Notes under the pieces: generated by a model
What the model was told of the DNA's origin: nothing
Seen by the model: only the letters and a program-made list of their open reading frames with translations
Database searches by the model: none
Position numbers and translations under genes: made by a program
NCBI GenBank assembly: GCA_018222965.1
Contig: JAAEZH010000035.1
Coordinates: 1-54,254, forward strand
Length of the DNA: 54,254 bases
DNA from: Bacteroidota bacterium
GTDB taxonomy: Bacteria; Bacteroidota; Bacteroidia; Chitinophagales; Saprospiraceae
Direction of reading: 5' to 3'
Shown here: in pieces, positions 16,210 to 25,281 of the stretch
How the letters are laid out: each line of letters opens with the position of its first letter
How positions within the stretch are numbered: position 1 is the first letter of the stretch

Positions 16210-17754
16210 ATGACACTGAAAAAACTACTCCTTCCAGTATGCCTGTTGCTTATTACTTCAGGCCTTATGGCTCAGCCCGGATCTTTAGATCTTAATTTTG
16301 CCGGTGATGGTGAACTGCAATTTACGTTTGGCAGCGATGGATCCTATGGTTCAAAATGTGCTATTGGACCAGATGGCGTTATTTGGGTTTCAGGCTACAG
16401 TTTTAACACTGCCCAACAAATGGGGCTGATGAAAATTTTGCCGGATGGTACCATTGATACGGATTTCAATTTTGATGGAGCCATCGGTCTTAACGTAGAT
16501 GGGGAAGAGGCATCTGCTTTCAGCCTGGATGTCCAGGACGATGGCAAAGTGCTGCTTTGCGGTGCTGCTGAATTTGGAGATGGAGATTTTGCCGTAGCAC
16601 GGGTTCTCCCAAACGGAGATATTGATAACACATTTGACGGAGATGCCCGCGCCAGAGTGGATTTCGGAGGTTCCGAACAAGCAACCTGCATTAAACAGCT
16701 TTCCGACGGACGTATTTTGGTAGGTGGAATCCACAACAGTGTTGGTGGCGACGTATACGGAGCTCTGGCTATGCTCAACGAAGATGGTTCGATGGACCTC
16801 AATTTCTCAGGAGATGGCAGGCTTTTACTCGATGGTGGAAATCAGTCGGCTGTATTTGATGTTGAAATCCTGGATGACGGCAAAATAATGGCGGCAGGAA
16901 TGTATGAAAATGCGGATTTTGACTATGGCCTGTTTAGGTTAAATCCCGATGGAACCCTGGACAATACCTTCGGTACTGGCGGCATTATCACTTATGAGTT
17001 TGGTGGTATGGAAGAAATAATCGTTGATTTCGAAGTGCAGAATAATGGTAAAATTATCATGAGCGGCGTGTATGACGGAAGTGCAGCTGTCCTGAGAGCT
17101 AATGCAGATGGGTCTATCGATGAGACTTTTAGTTTTGACGGGCTCACCTTTACCGAATTTGGAACCTATTCACCTGCTTATTCATTGGTACCGCAAACAG
17201 ATGGAAAAACGGTTGTTACGGCTGTAGGTGATGATGTCACCGAGACCTATAATGTGTTTACTATAATGCGATATAATGAAGATGGGACACTGGATGCCGA
17301 CTTTGGGCAAAATGGTATTGTGAGGATTGATGTTGGAAACGACGGTTTGGATGATGAAGCCTATGGACTGGCTATTCAGGAAGATGGTCTTTTGGTTGTC
17401 TCCGGTGGCAGTGAAACAACAGGAGAAGATGCTTTTGCAATTGTCCGAATTATATCCGGTCTAAACGTGGGACTTTTTGAGCAGGGGCTGGATAAGATCC
17501 AATCCTATGTATACCCAAACCCAATTGCATCCGGCGAAAGCCTGCAACTGGATTATGAACTCAAAGAAGCAACGGAGGTAAATATTAGCCTTTCAGACCT
17601 AAATGGTAAGAAAGTAAATCTGCTTCAGGAATATCGTCCTTCAGGTAAAACGACAGAAACGATAAATTTGCCGACCAACCTTTCAGCCGGAATCTACTTC
17701 TTACAGATACGCACGGAGAGGGGCATGTCCACGATCCGGGTGGAGAAGTTCTAA
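16210..17754 (+). CDS. delta-60 repeat secreted protein with T9SS sorting domain
   Basis: From the ATG at 16210 this is a 514-residue protein with a signal peptide (MTLKKLLLPVCLLLIT, cleavage near LMAQ). About seven repeats of roughly 50-60 residues follow, each ending in the delta-60 pattern DGxxDxxFxxDG (DGTIDTDFNFDG, DGTLDNTFGTGG, DGSIDETFSFDG, DGTLDADFGQNG). These are expected to form a beta-propeller-like surface domain. The C-terminal 80 residues are a T9SS sorting domain starting YVYPNPIASG and ending STIRVEKF. The frame is open upstream to 16147, but the signal peptide fixes the start. A good terminator follows. Confidence 0.9.
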   Translation: MTLKKLLLPVCLLLITSGLMAQPGSLDLNFAGDGELQFTFGSDGSYGSKCAIGPDGVIWVSGYSFNTAQQMGLMKILPDGTIDTDFNFDGAIGLNVDGEEASAFSLDVQDDGKVLLCGAAEFGDGDFAVARVLPNGDIDNTFDGDARARVDFGGSEQATCIKQLSDGRILVGGIHNSVGGDVYGALAMLNEDGSMDLNFSGDGRLLLDGGNQSAVFDVEILDDGKIMAAGMYENADFDYGLFRLNPDGTLDNTFGTGGIITYEFGGMEEIIVDFEVQNNGKIIMSGVYDGSAAVLRANADGSIDETFSFDGLTFTEFGTYSPAYSLVPQTDGKTVVTAVGDDVTETYNVFTIMRYNEDGTLDADFGQNGIVRIDVGNDGLDDEAYGLAIQEDGLLVVSGGSETTGEDAFAIVRIISGLNVGLFEQGLDKIQSYVYPNPIASGESLQLDYELKEATEVNISLSDLNGKKVNLLQEYRPSGKTTETINLPTNLSAGIYFLQIRTERGMSTIRVEKF

Positions 17755-17787
17755 ACGCTTAACCCCTTATATTCCCATGAACCGTTT

Positions 17788-17828
17788 GCCGGGCTCTTTG
17801 AATTTTTTCAGGGAGTCCGGCATTTTTT
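17788..17828 (+). terminator. rho-independent terminator of delta-60 gene
   Basis: GCCGGGCTCTTTG (17788-17800) pairs with CAGGGAGTCCGGC (17809-17821), allowing three G-U pairs, around an AATTTTTT loop. Six T follow. Confidence 0.9.
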
Positions 17829-17839
17829 GTGAAAATTTT

Positions 17840-17887
17840 CCGACCTGACAGGTCGCCGACCCGTCAGGTTGCCGACCTGTCAGGTCG
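17840..17887. repeat. three tandem 16-bp palindromic units
   Basis: The units are CCGACCTGACAGGTCG, CCGACCCGTCAGGTTG and CCGACCTGTCAGGTCG. Each is itself a near-perfect palindrome (CGACCTG-N-CAGGTCG). TTTT before and AAAA after extend the outer symmetry. The array fills the gap between two convergent genes. Confidence 0.95.
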
Positions 17888-17891
17888 AAAA

Positions 17892-18884
17892 TTAACCCCC
17901 TCTAAATCCATCAATAATCTGCTGCCGCAATACCTTCTTTTTTGCTTCCGGCAAAAAGGCATGCTCAACAGCCTCCAAATTGCATTTTAGGAAATGGCCA
18001 ATTCCCCAGCCAAAGGTGCGGACGATTTTCTGATACTCCGTGTTCAGATCCACCGCAGAAATGGTCCTTCCGTCGGTGCTGATACTCATAGAAATACCCG
18101 TTTCAAAAATAGTGTCTAAAGCATGTTGACCGTATTCCTGGTAGATGTTTGTCTGGATATTACTCGTCGGACAAACTTCCAGGTGGATGTTTTTATCTCT
18201 TAAATATTGGATCAATTCCGGGTCTTCCAGGCTCCGCACGCCATGACCAATACGCTGAGGGTGGAAATGATGCAGGCTTTCCCAAACGCTTTCTGCTCCC
18301 CGCGCTTCGCCGGCATGTGCCGTGCTGGGAATGCCTTTTTTATGCGCATATTGGAAGGCGGAAATATGGGCATCAATAGGATAGCCGGCCTCATCTGCCG
18401 CAATGTCAAATCCGGCTACACAATCGCCCAGATGTTGCTCCACCAACCTGATCGTTTCCATGCTTTGACTTTCGTCGAAATGCCGTAAGGTGCAAAGAAT
18501 GAGCCGCGCTTCAACACCGGTTTTGGCGGATCCTTTTTCAATGGCTTTTTTTACTGCTTCCACCACTTCATTCGGCGAAAGCCCGCCCTCTAAATGTTGC
18601 AATGGTGCAAAACGAATCTCGGCATAGATCACATTATCGCGAACCAGCTGATCAAAAAGGTCGAGTGTGACAACTTCGAGCTGCTCCCGGCTTTGCATGA
18701 TTTCTATGGCCGCCCCCGCACAGGCAATGTATTCAGCCAGGTTTAAACAATGGGCCGGAGCTACAAAAGCGTGTTGGTATGCCTCTTTTGTAATGCCCGG
18801 CTTCAATTTCCTGACCACCTCAAAACTCAAGGAGCAATCGAGATGCAAATGTAGCTCAACCTTAGGCAGTTGTTTTAAATCCAT
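17892..18884 (-). CDS. adenosine deaminase family protein
   Basis: From the ATG at 18884 this is a 330-residue amidohydrolase. The zinc-binding ELHLHLD starts at residue 10, with His12 and His14. STAHAGEARG near 185-195 supplies the third His and the catalytic Glu. RIGHGVRSL and ISTDGRT complete the active site. The normal HLHLDGS reads HLHLDCS here, a Cys in place of Gly. The upstream in-frame extension to 18992 is rejected because a TAnnTTTG box lies at 18903-18910. The family deaminates adenosine. Distant members deaminate 6-amino-6-deoxyfutalosine in menaquinone synthesis, which is a real alternative since mqnC is in this window. Confidence 0.88.
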   Translation of the reverse strand: MDLKQLPKVELHLHLDCSLSFEVVRKLKPGITKEAYQHAFVAPAHCLNLAEYIACAGAAIEIMQSREQLEVVTLDLFDQLVRDNVIYAEIRFAPLQHLEGGLSPNEVVEAVKKAIEKGSAKTGVEARLILCTLRHFDESQSMETIRLVEQHLGDCVAGFDIAADEAGYPIDAHISAFQYAHKKGIPSTAHAGEARGAESVWESLHHFHPQRIGHGVRSLEDPELIQYLRDKNIHLEVCPTSNIQTNIYQEYGQHALDTIFETGISMSISTDGRTISAVDLNTEYQKIVRTFGWGIGHFLKCNLEAVEHAFLPEAKKKVLRQQIIDGFRGG

Positions 18885-18902
18885 TATTTGATTGTAAGGA
18901 TG

Positions 18903-18910
18903 CAAAGGTA
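18903..18910 (-). promoter_or_regulatory. -7 promoter box for adenosine deaminase gene
   Basis: The minus strand reads TACCTTTG, 18 bp upstream of the ATG at 18884. It decides the start codon, because the longer reading frame would include it. Confidence 0.55.
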
Positions 18911-18988
18911 GGGCTCTTTCAAATTTATTCCCTTCAGCCTTTCGGCTAATGGCGAATCGCCAGAAATACAAAACGAGCCTGTACAAGA

Positions 18989-19732
18989 TCAAATACGATA
19001 TTGGATAGCAGCAACGGCCAGCCGCATCGGAATTCCCTGAGCATCTGTTTGCGATCGACTCTTCAGGAAATCAAAACCTTTTTTAGTTCCTAAATGGGCA
19101 TGCAGGCATAAGCAAATAGCATCTAAAATATCATCCAGTGCCAGATCTTTTCTACGATAATCAGATTCGATCTGGTGAAAAAAGGAGCGAACTTTGGGTA
19201 AGTGCTTTTCCAATATTTTGAGACGCTCCTTTATTCCGGCCTGAGCTCTGGCTTTTTTTCCATGTTTTAAGTGTTGATCTGCATGCAGCTTTTTGAAGCA
19301 AAACTCCGGGTGTGCCTCCAGTAATTTATCGCTGAGTGCCGGTGTAGAAATCAACAGTTCATCCGCTTCCCGGATCTTGGATGTTATGTTCCATGCCTGG
19401 ATAGAAATGCTTTTCCCTGTTTCGGATTTGTTGATCTGGCGGGCTTCGGTATAATCAGCAGCATAAACGGCTTTTCGGCAAGGCGGAGTAAAAACGGCAT
19501 GATGCCGAATCGGACTGAGCGCTCTGCGGAGTTCTTTATCCACCTCCCGTTTTATACCGTTTCCGGAAAGACCGATGGGGATGTCGATCAGACTTACTTC
19601 CGACCAAAGAAGTAACTCCTTTAGAGAATGCAAATCAGAGCTTATCTGGAAATCCCATTCTCCGTCATACCTGACAACTGCCCAGCCTGCCCGGCAACCG
19701 TCAATACCCAATACCCCTCTATTAGTAACCAT
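18989..19732 (-). CDS. DUF429 domain-containing protein
   Basis: This 247-residue protein matches the DUF429 pattern: GVLGIDGCRAGWAVVRYD at 6-23, SLIDIPIGLSG near 46-56, VFTPPCRKAVYAADY near 80-94, EAHPEFCFKKL near 139-149 and DDILDAICLCLHAHLG near 200-215. The fold is predicted to be RNase H-like and the family has no settled function. It is preceded on the same strand by the VWA gene, 83 bp away, and followed by the adenosine deaminase gene. Confidence 0.9.
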   Translation of the reverse strand: MVTNRGVLGIDGCRAGWAVVRYDGEWDFQISSDLHSLKELLLWSEVSLIDIPIGLSGNGIKREVDKELRRALSPIRHHAVFTPPCRKAVYAADYTEARQINKSETGKSISIQAWNITSKIREADELLISTPALSDKLLEAHPEFCFKKLHADQHLKHGKKARAQAGIKERLKILEKHLPKVRSFFHQIESDYRRKDLALDDILDAICLCLHAHLGTKKGFDFLKSRSQTDAQGIPMRLAVAAIQYRI

Positions 19733-19815
19733 TTATTTCAGCTGTTTGCGCAGGGGGGGCTGAAAAGCGATATCCCTGACCTTGACCATTTTGTTTTCCC
19801 GGGGATTCATGGTGG

Positions 19816-21231
19816 TTACCATTCGATGTTTTTTTCAGTTTTATCTCCGTGACCGATAGATATGGTAAATGTTTCCTGTGGGTCTCCTTCAACACGCACA
19901 CCTCGAATACTGACCTCATAAGTTCCCGGGCTAAGAATGAATTCTTTTGGATTGGAAGAAGAAGAGGTATAAGTTCTTCCGCCCGCCACGGATTTGCCAT
20001 CGGCTGTTTGAATGATGTTCACGGTCGCATCACACAGGACTCCGTCCTTAGTAACTCCAACCCGGAGAATACCGTACTCAAATTCGACAAGATGTTGGGT
20101 TGTTTTTCCCGGTTTTATCTCCAGCGACCGAAGGAGTACGGTGGCCGCAGTCCCATCTATTTTTGTTGACTTTACTTCCACATCATACAATCCGGGGGAT
20201 AACTCTTCTTTTAGGGGGTTGCTGGAGGCCGCACTGTAGGTTCTGCCTCCAGCCACCGGACGTTTTTCTCCCGCAGGAATTACCTTAACAGCGGCATCAT
20301 GCAGTTCTTCACCATCGGTAACCGTTAGAGCCAGCCATCCGGAACTAAAGTCAAATATTACATCTTTGCCGGTGGCTTCTGGTACTACTACACTTTTTTG
20401 TGTTTGGGGAATGACGCCGGATCCACGCACAATCTCTGCCCGGACATCATAGGTTCCTGCTGGAATGTGAAACAAAGCCGGATTTGTAGAAGGATCTTTA
20501 TAGGTTCGCATTCCGGCAATTTCTACATCTGTTTCAGCTTGAATGATTGTGACCGAACAATCGACCAGTTCTCCATTTCGAAGGCACTTAACGGTCAGTC
20601 GTCCACGCTCTTTATCGACGGTGAGTTTTGTTGTTTGGGAAAGCGCACTGGAGAGTTCCTCCTGATCTCCGGCATCGACGTATAATCCGTCAGCAGAACG
20701 GGCCGCACACTGGAGGTTTGATTTATCTGCCTCGGCAATGTCAAACCCTATAATGTGTAAAACGAAATCAATGCCTTCTGCTTTTGCTGCCTCGACGAGT
20801 TGGCAAAGATCACCATCGCAAGTCTCCAGTCCATCGGTAATTAAGATAATGGTTGCCGGTTGTCCGGAATCTCGCAGGTTTTCAATGACCAGTTCGGCAG
20901 ATTTGGCTAAAGGCGTTTTGCCGAGGGGATTTAAATTGTTGATTTCTTTGAGGAAGGCAGCTTTATCTGTATTGTCGAATTTCAGGAGTTCTTCTATGTC
21001 ATTGCAATCTCCTTTTGTACGATGCCCGTAGGCCACTAACCCTATTGCCTGCTTATCAGGGAGGTCTGAAACAATTTCACCCAGCACTTCCCGGGCCATT
21101 TCAATTTTAAATTCCGAATCGATTTTTTGCCACATGGATCCACTGGCATCCATAATGAAAATAACCGGATCTTGAGCCAGAAGTTGCCATCCGCTGAAAA
21201 GCGAAAAGAAAAGAAAGAGCAGGATTCGCAT
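19816..21231 (-). CDS. secreted VWA-domain protein with three internal C-terminal repeats
   Basis: This 471-residue protein has a signal peptide (MRILLFLFFSLFSGWQLLAQ) directly followed by a von Willebrand A domain. The MIDAS motif DASGS is at residues 28-32, with TPLAKS and TDGLETCDGD later in the domain. Residues about 210-470 hold three related repeats of about 90 residues, each with a GxRTY...SSNP core (AGMRTYKDPSTNP, AGGRTYSAASSNP, AGGRTYTSSSSNP) followed by a PGTYDV-like strand. These look like carboxypeptidase-regulatory or SpaA-like beta sandwiches. No T9SS domain is present, so the protein may be periplasmic. The function is unknown. Confidence 0.88.
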   Translation of the reverse strand: MRILLFLFFSLFSGWQLLAQDPVIFIMDASGSMWQKIDSEFKIEMAREVLGEIVSDLPDKQAIGLVAYGHRTKGDCNDIEELLKFDNTDKAAFLKEINNLNPLGKTPLAKSAELVIENLRDSGQPATIILITDGLETCDGDLCQLVEAAKAEGIDFVLHIIGFDIAEADKSNLQCAARSADGLYVDAGDQEELSSALSQTTKLTVDKERGRLTVKCLRNGELVDCSVTIIQAETDVEIAGMRTYKDPSTNPALFHIPAGTYDVRAEIVRGSGVIPQTQKSVVVPEATGKDVIFDFSSGWLALTVTDGEELHDAAVKVIPAGEKRPVAGGRTYSAASSNPLKEELSPGLYDVEVKSTKIDGTAATVLLRSLEIKPGKTTQHLVEFEYGILRVGVTKDGVLCDATVNIIQTADGKSVAGGRTYTSSSSNPKEFILSPGTYEVSIRGVRVEGDPQETFTISIGHGDKTEKNIEW

Positions 21232-21383
21232 TGGAAAGGTATTTTGAGTTGTCTGGTATATCGAATACCTTCAAAAATATAATTTCGAAATGAATTTTTT
21301 TCTGTCTCTTTCGAAAAGGGGGCTGATTTTTATCGACTATCGACTGTTCTGTAGTATTATTGAATTAAAGCAATCACAGCAAA

Positions 21384-21755
21384 ATGAATTTTTCCGAATT
21401 CCTGAAAAAATCGCCTAAAAATAGTGGCCTTATCGCAGAAAAATTGCGAGAAATGATTTTGCCCCTTGATGAATCGATTGAGGAGGATCTGCGCGTCACG
21501 AAGACCATGTCCAGTGCTTTCTACAGCATCGGGGCACCCTCCAATGTAATAGCGATGGTAAACCCGGGGAAAGAACACTGCAAGATCTATTTTCACCATT
21601 TTGAAAAGGTAGATATCCGCGGATTAAAACTGGAAGGTAAAGGGAAACACTCCCGCCATTTGAAAATAAAGGAATGGAAGGAGGTGGATGCAGAGACGGT
21701 TAGAGCTATTTTGAAAGACATCACCCGGATTGTATCGGATAAAGCAAAAACTTGA
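21384..21755 (+). CDS. DUF1801-like (YdhG-type) small protein
   Basis: This 123-residue cytoplasmic protein resembles DUF1801: an N-terminal helix (SGLIAEKLREMILPLDE), IEEDLRVTKTMSSAFYS, AMVNPGKEHCKIYFHH, and a C-terminal GKGKHSRHLKIKEW then helix. The fold resembles frataxin-like or YdhG proteins, and the function is unknown. Its TGA directly abuts the stop of the convergent SnoaL-like gene with no spacer. Confidence 0.75.
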   Translation: MNFSEFLKKSPKNSGLIAEKLREMILPLDESIEEDLRVTKTMSSAFYSIGAPSNVIAMVNPGKEHCKIYFHHFEKVDIRGLKLEGKGKHSRHLKIKEWKEVDAETVRAILKDITRIVSDKAKT

Positions 21756-22301
21756 TTACTCCGGGGCTATAGTTTCTTCCTTCGTCAACTGCTCCAAAAT
21801 CGCTGCCACTCCGTGTCCGGCAGGAATCTCGCAAAAGGTAAAGACTATCTGATCGTTCTCCACGTAATAATTGTGATATTCTACAGGCAGGCGCATGGCA
21901 ACACCCGTACTATCAAGAGGCGGAATGGGAATGCCGCGCAACTCCAAGGTGTCTCGTTGTGTGCCGGTATAATAAACGCCGAGCCGAACACCATTGCCCA
22001 TTCTTTCCAATAATTCTTCCTTGAAATAAAAACGGGGAAATGCATCTTTGAACAGCTTGTAAGACTCCAGCACATGTCTGGACTTACGACCCTTGATCCA
22101 GTTGTCGCCATCTGAACGTAAACGATACCCGGGAGCTAATAAAGATTCTGCAGTATCCCAATCACCAATTTCCAGGGCCCGTAAATATTCTTTTACCACC
22201 TCAATGGGAGCAACCGTGTTATTGGCTTTTCCGGGTTCCTTCGGCGAATACCCGCAGGAGACCAGAAAGAGGCAAAGTAATATGAATGTAAGTCGATTCA
22301 A
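21756..22301 (-). CDS. SnoaL/NTF2-like lipoprotein
   Basis: This 181-residue protein has a lipoprotein signal (MNRLTFILLCLFLVSC, Cys16). The mature domain begins EVVKEYLRALEIGDWDTAESLLAPGY, the typical first helices of an NTF2-like fold. It ends with a paired-strand region (VEYHNYYVENDQIVFTFCE). It lies 9 bp downstream of uvrB on the same strand, so it is probably the second gene of that operon. No catalytic function is evident. Confidence 0.82.
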   Translation of the reverse strand: MNRLTFILLCLFLVSCGYSPKEPGKANNTVAPIEVVKEYLRALEIGDWDTAESLLAPGYRLRSDGDNWIKGRKSRHVLESYKLFKDAFPRFYFKEELLERMGNGVRLGVYYTGTQRDTLELRGIPIPPLDSTGVAMRLPVEYHNYYVENDQIVFTFCEIPAGHGVAAILEQLTKEETIAPE

Positions 22302-22310
22302 TACAAGAGT

Positions 22311-24335
22311 TTATACCGCTTCTTTCAAACGTTTTTTAAGGGCAAATAATTCATCCCGATATTGAGCGGCAGCAATAAAGTCGAGTTCCTTTGCAGCCTT
22401 CTTCATCTTTTGCTCGGTATTGCGGATCATCAGCTCTATCTGATCTCGTGTCATATAATCCAGTACCGGGTCTGCTGCCAGGCTTGGCTCATCCGGTTCG
22501 ATATAGGCTTTGGAGTTTTTACCCCGGATGTCCAATATAGACCGGGCATTCATGATCTCTTCCCGCGACTTTGAAACCGTTCTTGGTGTGATGCCGTGTT
22601 TTTCATTGTATTCAATCTGGATACTTCGACGGCGATTGGTTTCGTCGATGGTGCGTTGCATACTGTCTGTTACTTTATCGGCATAGAAGATAACCAGACC
22701 GTTGGCGTTCCGGGCCGCACGTCCGGCAGTCTGGGTCAGCGATCGCTCGTTACGCAGGAAGCCCTCTTTGTCTGCATCAATAATCGCGACTAATGACACT
22801 TCCGGAAGATCAAGTCCTTCCCGCAGCAGGTTTACACCTACGAGGACATCAAAAGTACCCAGTCGCAAATCGCGCAGAATCTCCACACGCTCCATGGTGT
22901 CAACTTCGGAGTGGATATACCGCACTTTAAAATTCAGATTGGCCAGATACTTGGATAGTTCCTCCGACATTCGCTTGGTCAGGGTGGTTACAAGTACTCG
23001 CTCATTACGCTCAATGCGAAGGTTGATCTCCTCCAAAAGATCATCAATTTGATTGAGACTGGGGCGCACTTCAATTGGAGGATCCAGCAGGCCTGTCGGA
23101 CGAATAAGCTGCTCGACAATCAAGCCTCCAGTTTGCTCCAGTTCGTAATCTCCGGGAGTCGCACTCACGTAAACGATCTGGTTGGTTAGTGATTCAAATT
23201 CACTAAAGTCCAGCGGACGGTTGTCCATAGCCGAGGGTAATCGGAAACCATAATTGACCAAATTGAGTTTACGGGCCCGGTCTCCTCCCCACATGCCGCG
23301 CACCTGTGGAATGGTTACGTGGCTCTCATCAATGACCATTAAATAGTCATCCGGAAAATAATCCAGGAGGCAGAATGGCCGGGTTCCCGGATCACGGCCA
23401 TCGAAAAAGCGAGAGTAGTTTTCCACGCCATTGCAATAGCCCAATTCTTTCATCATCTCAATGTCGAAAGCCGTTCGTTCTTTTATGCGTTTGGCCTCCA
23501 GATACCGCCCCTCACCTTCGAAGTATTTGACCTGGTCGTACATCTCGGTTTCGATTTCGTGCAGGATTTGGTGCATGCGTTCCCGCGGGGCGATGTACAG
23601 GTTGGCCGGGAAAATTGCGGCATGCTCCAGGCCTTCAATTCGTTTTCCGGTTTCAACTTCAATGCGGTCAATTTCTTCAATCTCATCCCCAAAAAAGGTA
23701 ATGCGATATCCATAATCGACGTAGGGTAGGTTGATATCAACGGTGTCTCCCCGTACCCGAAAAGTAGCTCTGCGAAATTCGGTTTCAGTTCGGGAATACA
23801 AACTTTCTACCAGCCTGTACAGGAAGTTGTTGCGGGAAACCACTTCACCTCTTTTCAGGCGGATAATCCCCGTTTTATAATCCTCCGGATTTCCCATGCC
23901 GTAAATACACGAAACAGAAGCCACAATGATCACATCCCTTCTGCCAGACAACAGGGAAGAGGTTGCCCGGAGTCGAAGTTTATCAACTTCTTCATTAATG
24001 GAAAGGTCTTTTTCAATATAGGTATCGGAAACAGACATGTAAGCCTCCGGCTGGTAGTAATCGTAATAGGACACAAAGTACTCCACCGCATTATTTGGGA
24101 AGAAGTCCCGAAACTCGCCGTATAGCTGGGCGGTCAGGGTTTTGTTGTGAGTCAATACAAGCGTTGGCCGATCCAGTTTGGCAATTGTATTGGCAATCGT
24201 AAATGTTTTTCCCGACCCGGTAACTCCCAGTAAAACCTGTGCCGGATCGCCTGCGTCAATACCACTGACAAGTTGGCTGATAGCCTGAGGCTGATCACCG
24301 GTTGGTTCAAAAGGAGAAATCAATTCAAAACTCAT
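22311..24335 (-). CDS. uvrB: excinuclease ABC subunit UvrB
   Basis: From the ATG at 24335 this is a 674-residue UvrB, the normal length. Walker A GVTGSGKT is at residues 37-44, the beta-hairpin region YYDYYQPEAY near 93-102, and the DEAD-type box VIDESHV near 340. Helicase motif VI lies in QTAGRAARN, and a C-terminal UVR motif that binds UvrC is at about 635-670 (IRNTEQKMKKAAKELDF). UvrB verifies damage in nucleotide excision repair. The 24 residues upstream in the same frame (to 24407) have no family support. The SnoaL-like lipoprotein gene follows 9 bp downstream. Confidence 0.98.
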   Translation of the reverse strand: MSFELISPFEPTGDQPQAISQLVSGIDAGDPAQVLLGVTGSGKTFTIANTIAKLDRPTLVLTHNKTLTAQLYGEFRDFFPNNAVEYFVSYYDYYQPEAYMSVSDTYIEKDLSINEEVDKLRLRATSSLLSGRRDVIIVASVSCIYGMGNPEDYKTGIIRLKRGEVVSRNNFLYRLVESLYSRTETEFRRATFRVRGDTVDINLPYVDYGYRITFFGDEIEEIDRIEVETGKRIEGLEHAAIFPANLYIAPRERMHQILHEIETEMYDQVKYFEGEGRYLEAKRIKERTAFDIEMMKELGYCNGVENYSRFFDGRDPGTRPFCLLDYFPDDYLMVIDESHVTIPQVRGMWGGDRARKLNLVNYGFRLPSAMDNRPLDFSEFESLTNQIVYVSATPGDYELEQTGGLIVEQLIRPTGLLDPPIEVRPSLNQIDDLLEEINLRIERNERVLVTTLTKRMSEELSKYLANLNFKVRYIHSEVDTMERVEILRDLRLGTFDVLVGVNLLREGLDLPEVSLVAIIDADKEGFLRNERSLTQTAGRAARNANGLVIFYADKVTDSMQRTIDETNRRRSIQIEYNEKHGITPRTVSKSREEIMNARSILDIRGKNSKAYIEPDEPSLAADPVLDYMTRDQIELMIRNTEQKMKKAAKELDFIAAAQYRDELFALKKRLKEAV

Positions 24336-24596
24336 ATTGTATCTTTTTCCAGGTAGAAAAACACTTCCGGACACCCATAGTTTCCCGGAACCAGAGTAAT
24401 CAGCCAAAATCGGAACATTTTTTGATCCGAAAAACTGCTTGTCCGCTTCAATTTATTGGAGGAACATTTGTTGTCCGGGCTGAATACCCGTGTAGGCGGT
24501 GTCGAACCATAAAAGTCGGACCTGACCCACACGGTAATTAATCGGAAAAAGTACAAAATTCCAAAGGGAATCCTGGCAAATCAATATATTCAGGGA

Positions 24597-25277
24597 ATGA
24601 AATGGCAAAATTACCTGAGTGAGTTTGTATACGGTGGCATAGATGGTTGTGTAACCACATTTGCGGTGGTAGCCGGAGCTGCCGGGGCAAACCTGGAAAG
24701 CTCTATCGTAATTGTTTTGGGTCTGGCCAATCTGATTGCAGACGGCTTTTCGATGTCAATCGGCGCATTCCTGTCCAGTAAATCAGATCACGATAGTTAT
24801 TCAAAACACAGGCGATCAGTAGCTGAAATGGCAGATCGTTTTCCGGCGAAAGCCAAAGAACAATTGCGAAATATTTTTCAAAAGAAAGGCCTCGAAGATC
24901 CTGTGTTGGAAGATGCTGTTGTCATGGTTTCCCGGAACCAAAAAGTATTAACAGACACCATTGCCCGTGAAAGCGGTGTCATTTTGCCGGATGTCAAACA
25001 ACCCAAATCAGTAGCTGGTATAACATTTATGGCTTTTATGATAGTCGGAGCGATTCCGCTTTCCGTGTACCTAATCGACATGGTTTTTCCGCTGGAGACA
25101 AATCTGTTTACCCTGAGCTCTATCCTTACCGGACTGGGGTTTGTGGTGATTGGCTGGCTAAAAAGTTATGTCAATGAAACCAGTATTTTGAAAGGAGTCG
25201 CTGAAACACTTTTGCTTGGGTTGGTTGCAGCGGCACTGGCATATTATGTCGGATATTTCCTGGATCGTTTAATTTAG
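24597..25277 (+). CDS. VIT1/CCC1 family metal transporter
   Basis: This 226-residue membrane protein starts MKWQNYLSEFVYGGIDGCVTTFAVVAGAAGA, carrying the family pattern FVYGGIDG...TTFAVV near residues 10-24, then GLANLIADGFSMSIGAFLSSKS. A charged, soluble metal-binding-like region (about 62-125) separates the first two TM helices from the last three. CCC1/VIT1 proteins move iron or manganese across membranes. It lies 4 bp upstream of the M20 peptidase gene, so both are probably in one transcript, though their functions are not obviously related. Confidence 0.9.
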   Translation: MKWQNYLSEFVYGGIDGCVTTFAVVAGAAGANLESSIVIVLGLANLIADGFSMSIGAFLSSKSDHDSYSKHRRSVAEMADRFPAKAKEQLRNIFQKKGLEDPVLEDAVVMVSRNQKVLTDTIARESGVILPDVKQPKSVAGITFMAFMIVGAIPLSVYLIDMVFPLETNLFTLSSILTGLGFVVIGWLKSYVNETSILKGVAETLLLGLVAAALAYYVGYFLDRLI

Positions 25278-25281
25278 CAGC

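Noticed and set aside
16210-17754. Nucleotide-level tandem repeats in the delta-60 gene
   Set aside because: The repeats are diverged at DNA level. They are ordinary protein repeats, not an unstable array.
18885-18992. Longer N-terminus of the adenosine deaminase family protein with ATGA overlap to DUF429
   Set aside because: A TAnnTTTG promoter box lies inside it and the ELHLHLD motif is normally about 10 residues from the start.
24490-24520. GGTTCGACACC on the minus strand, resembling a tRNA T-loop
   Set aside because: The flanking bases do not form a T-arm stem, and no acceptor, D or anticodon arm can be drawn.
24332-24556. Minus-strand open frame upstream of uvrB
   Set aside because: It overlaps the uvrB start, has no recognisable domain, and its composition looks non-coding.
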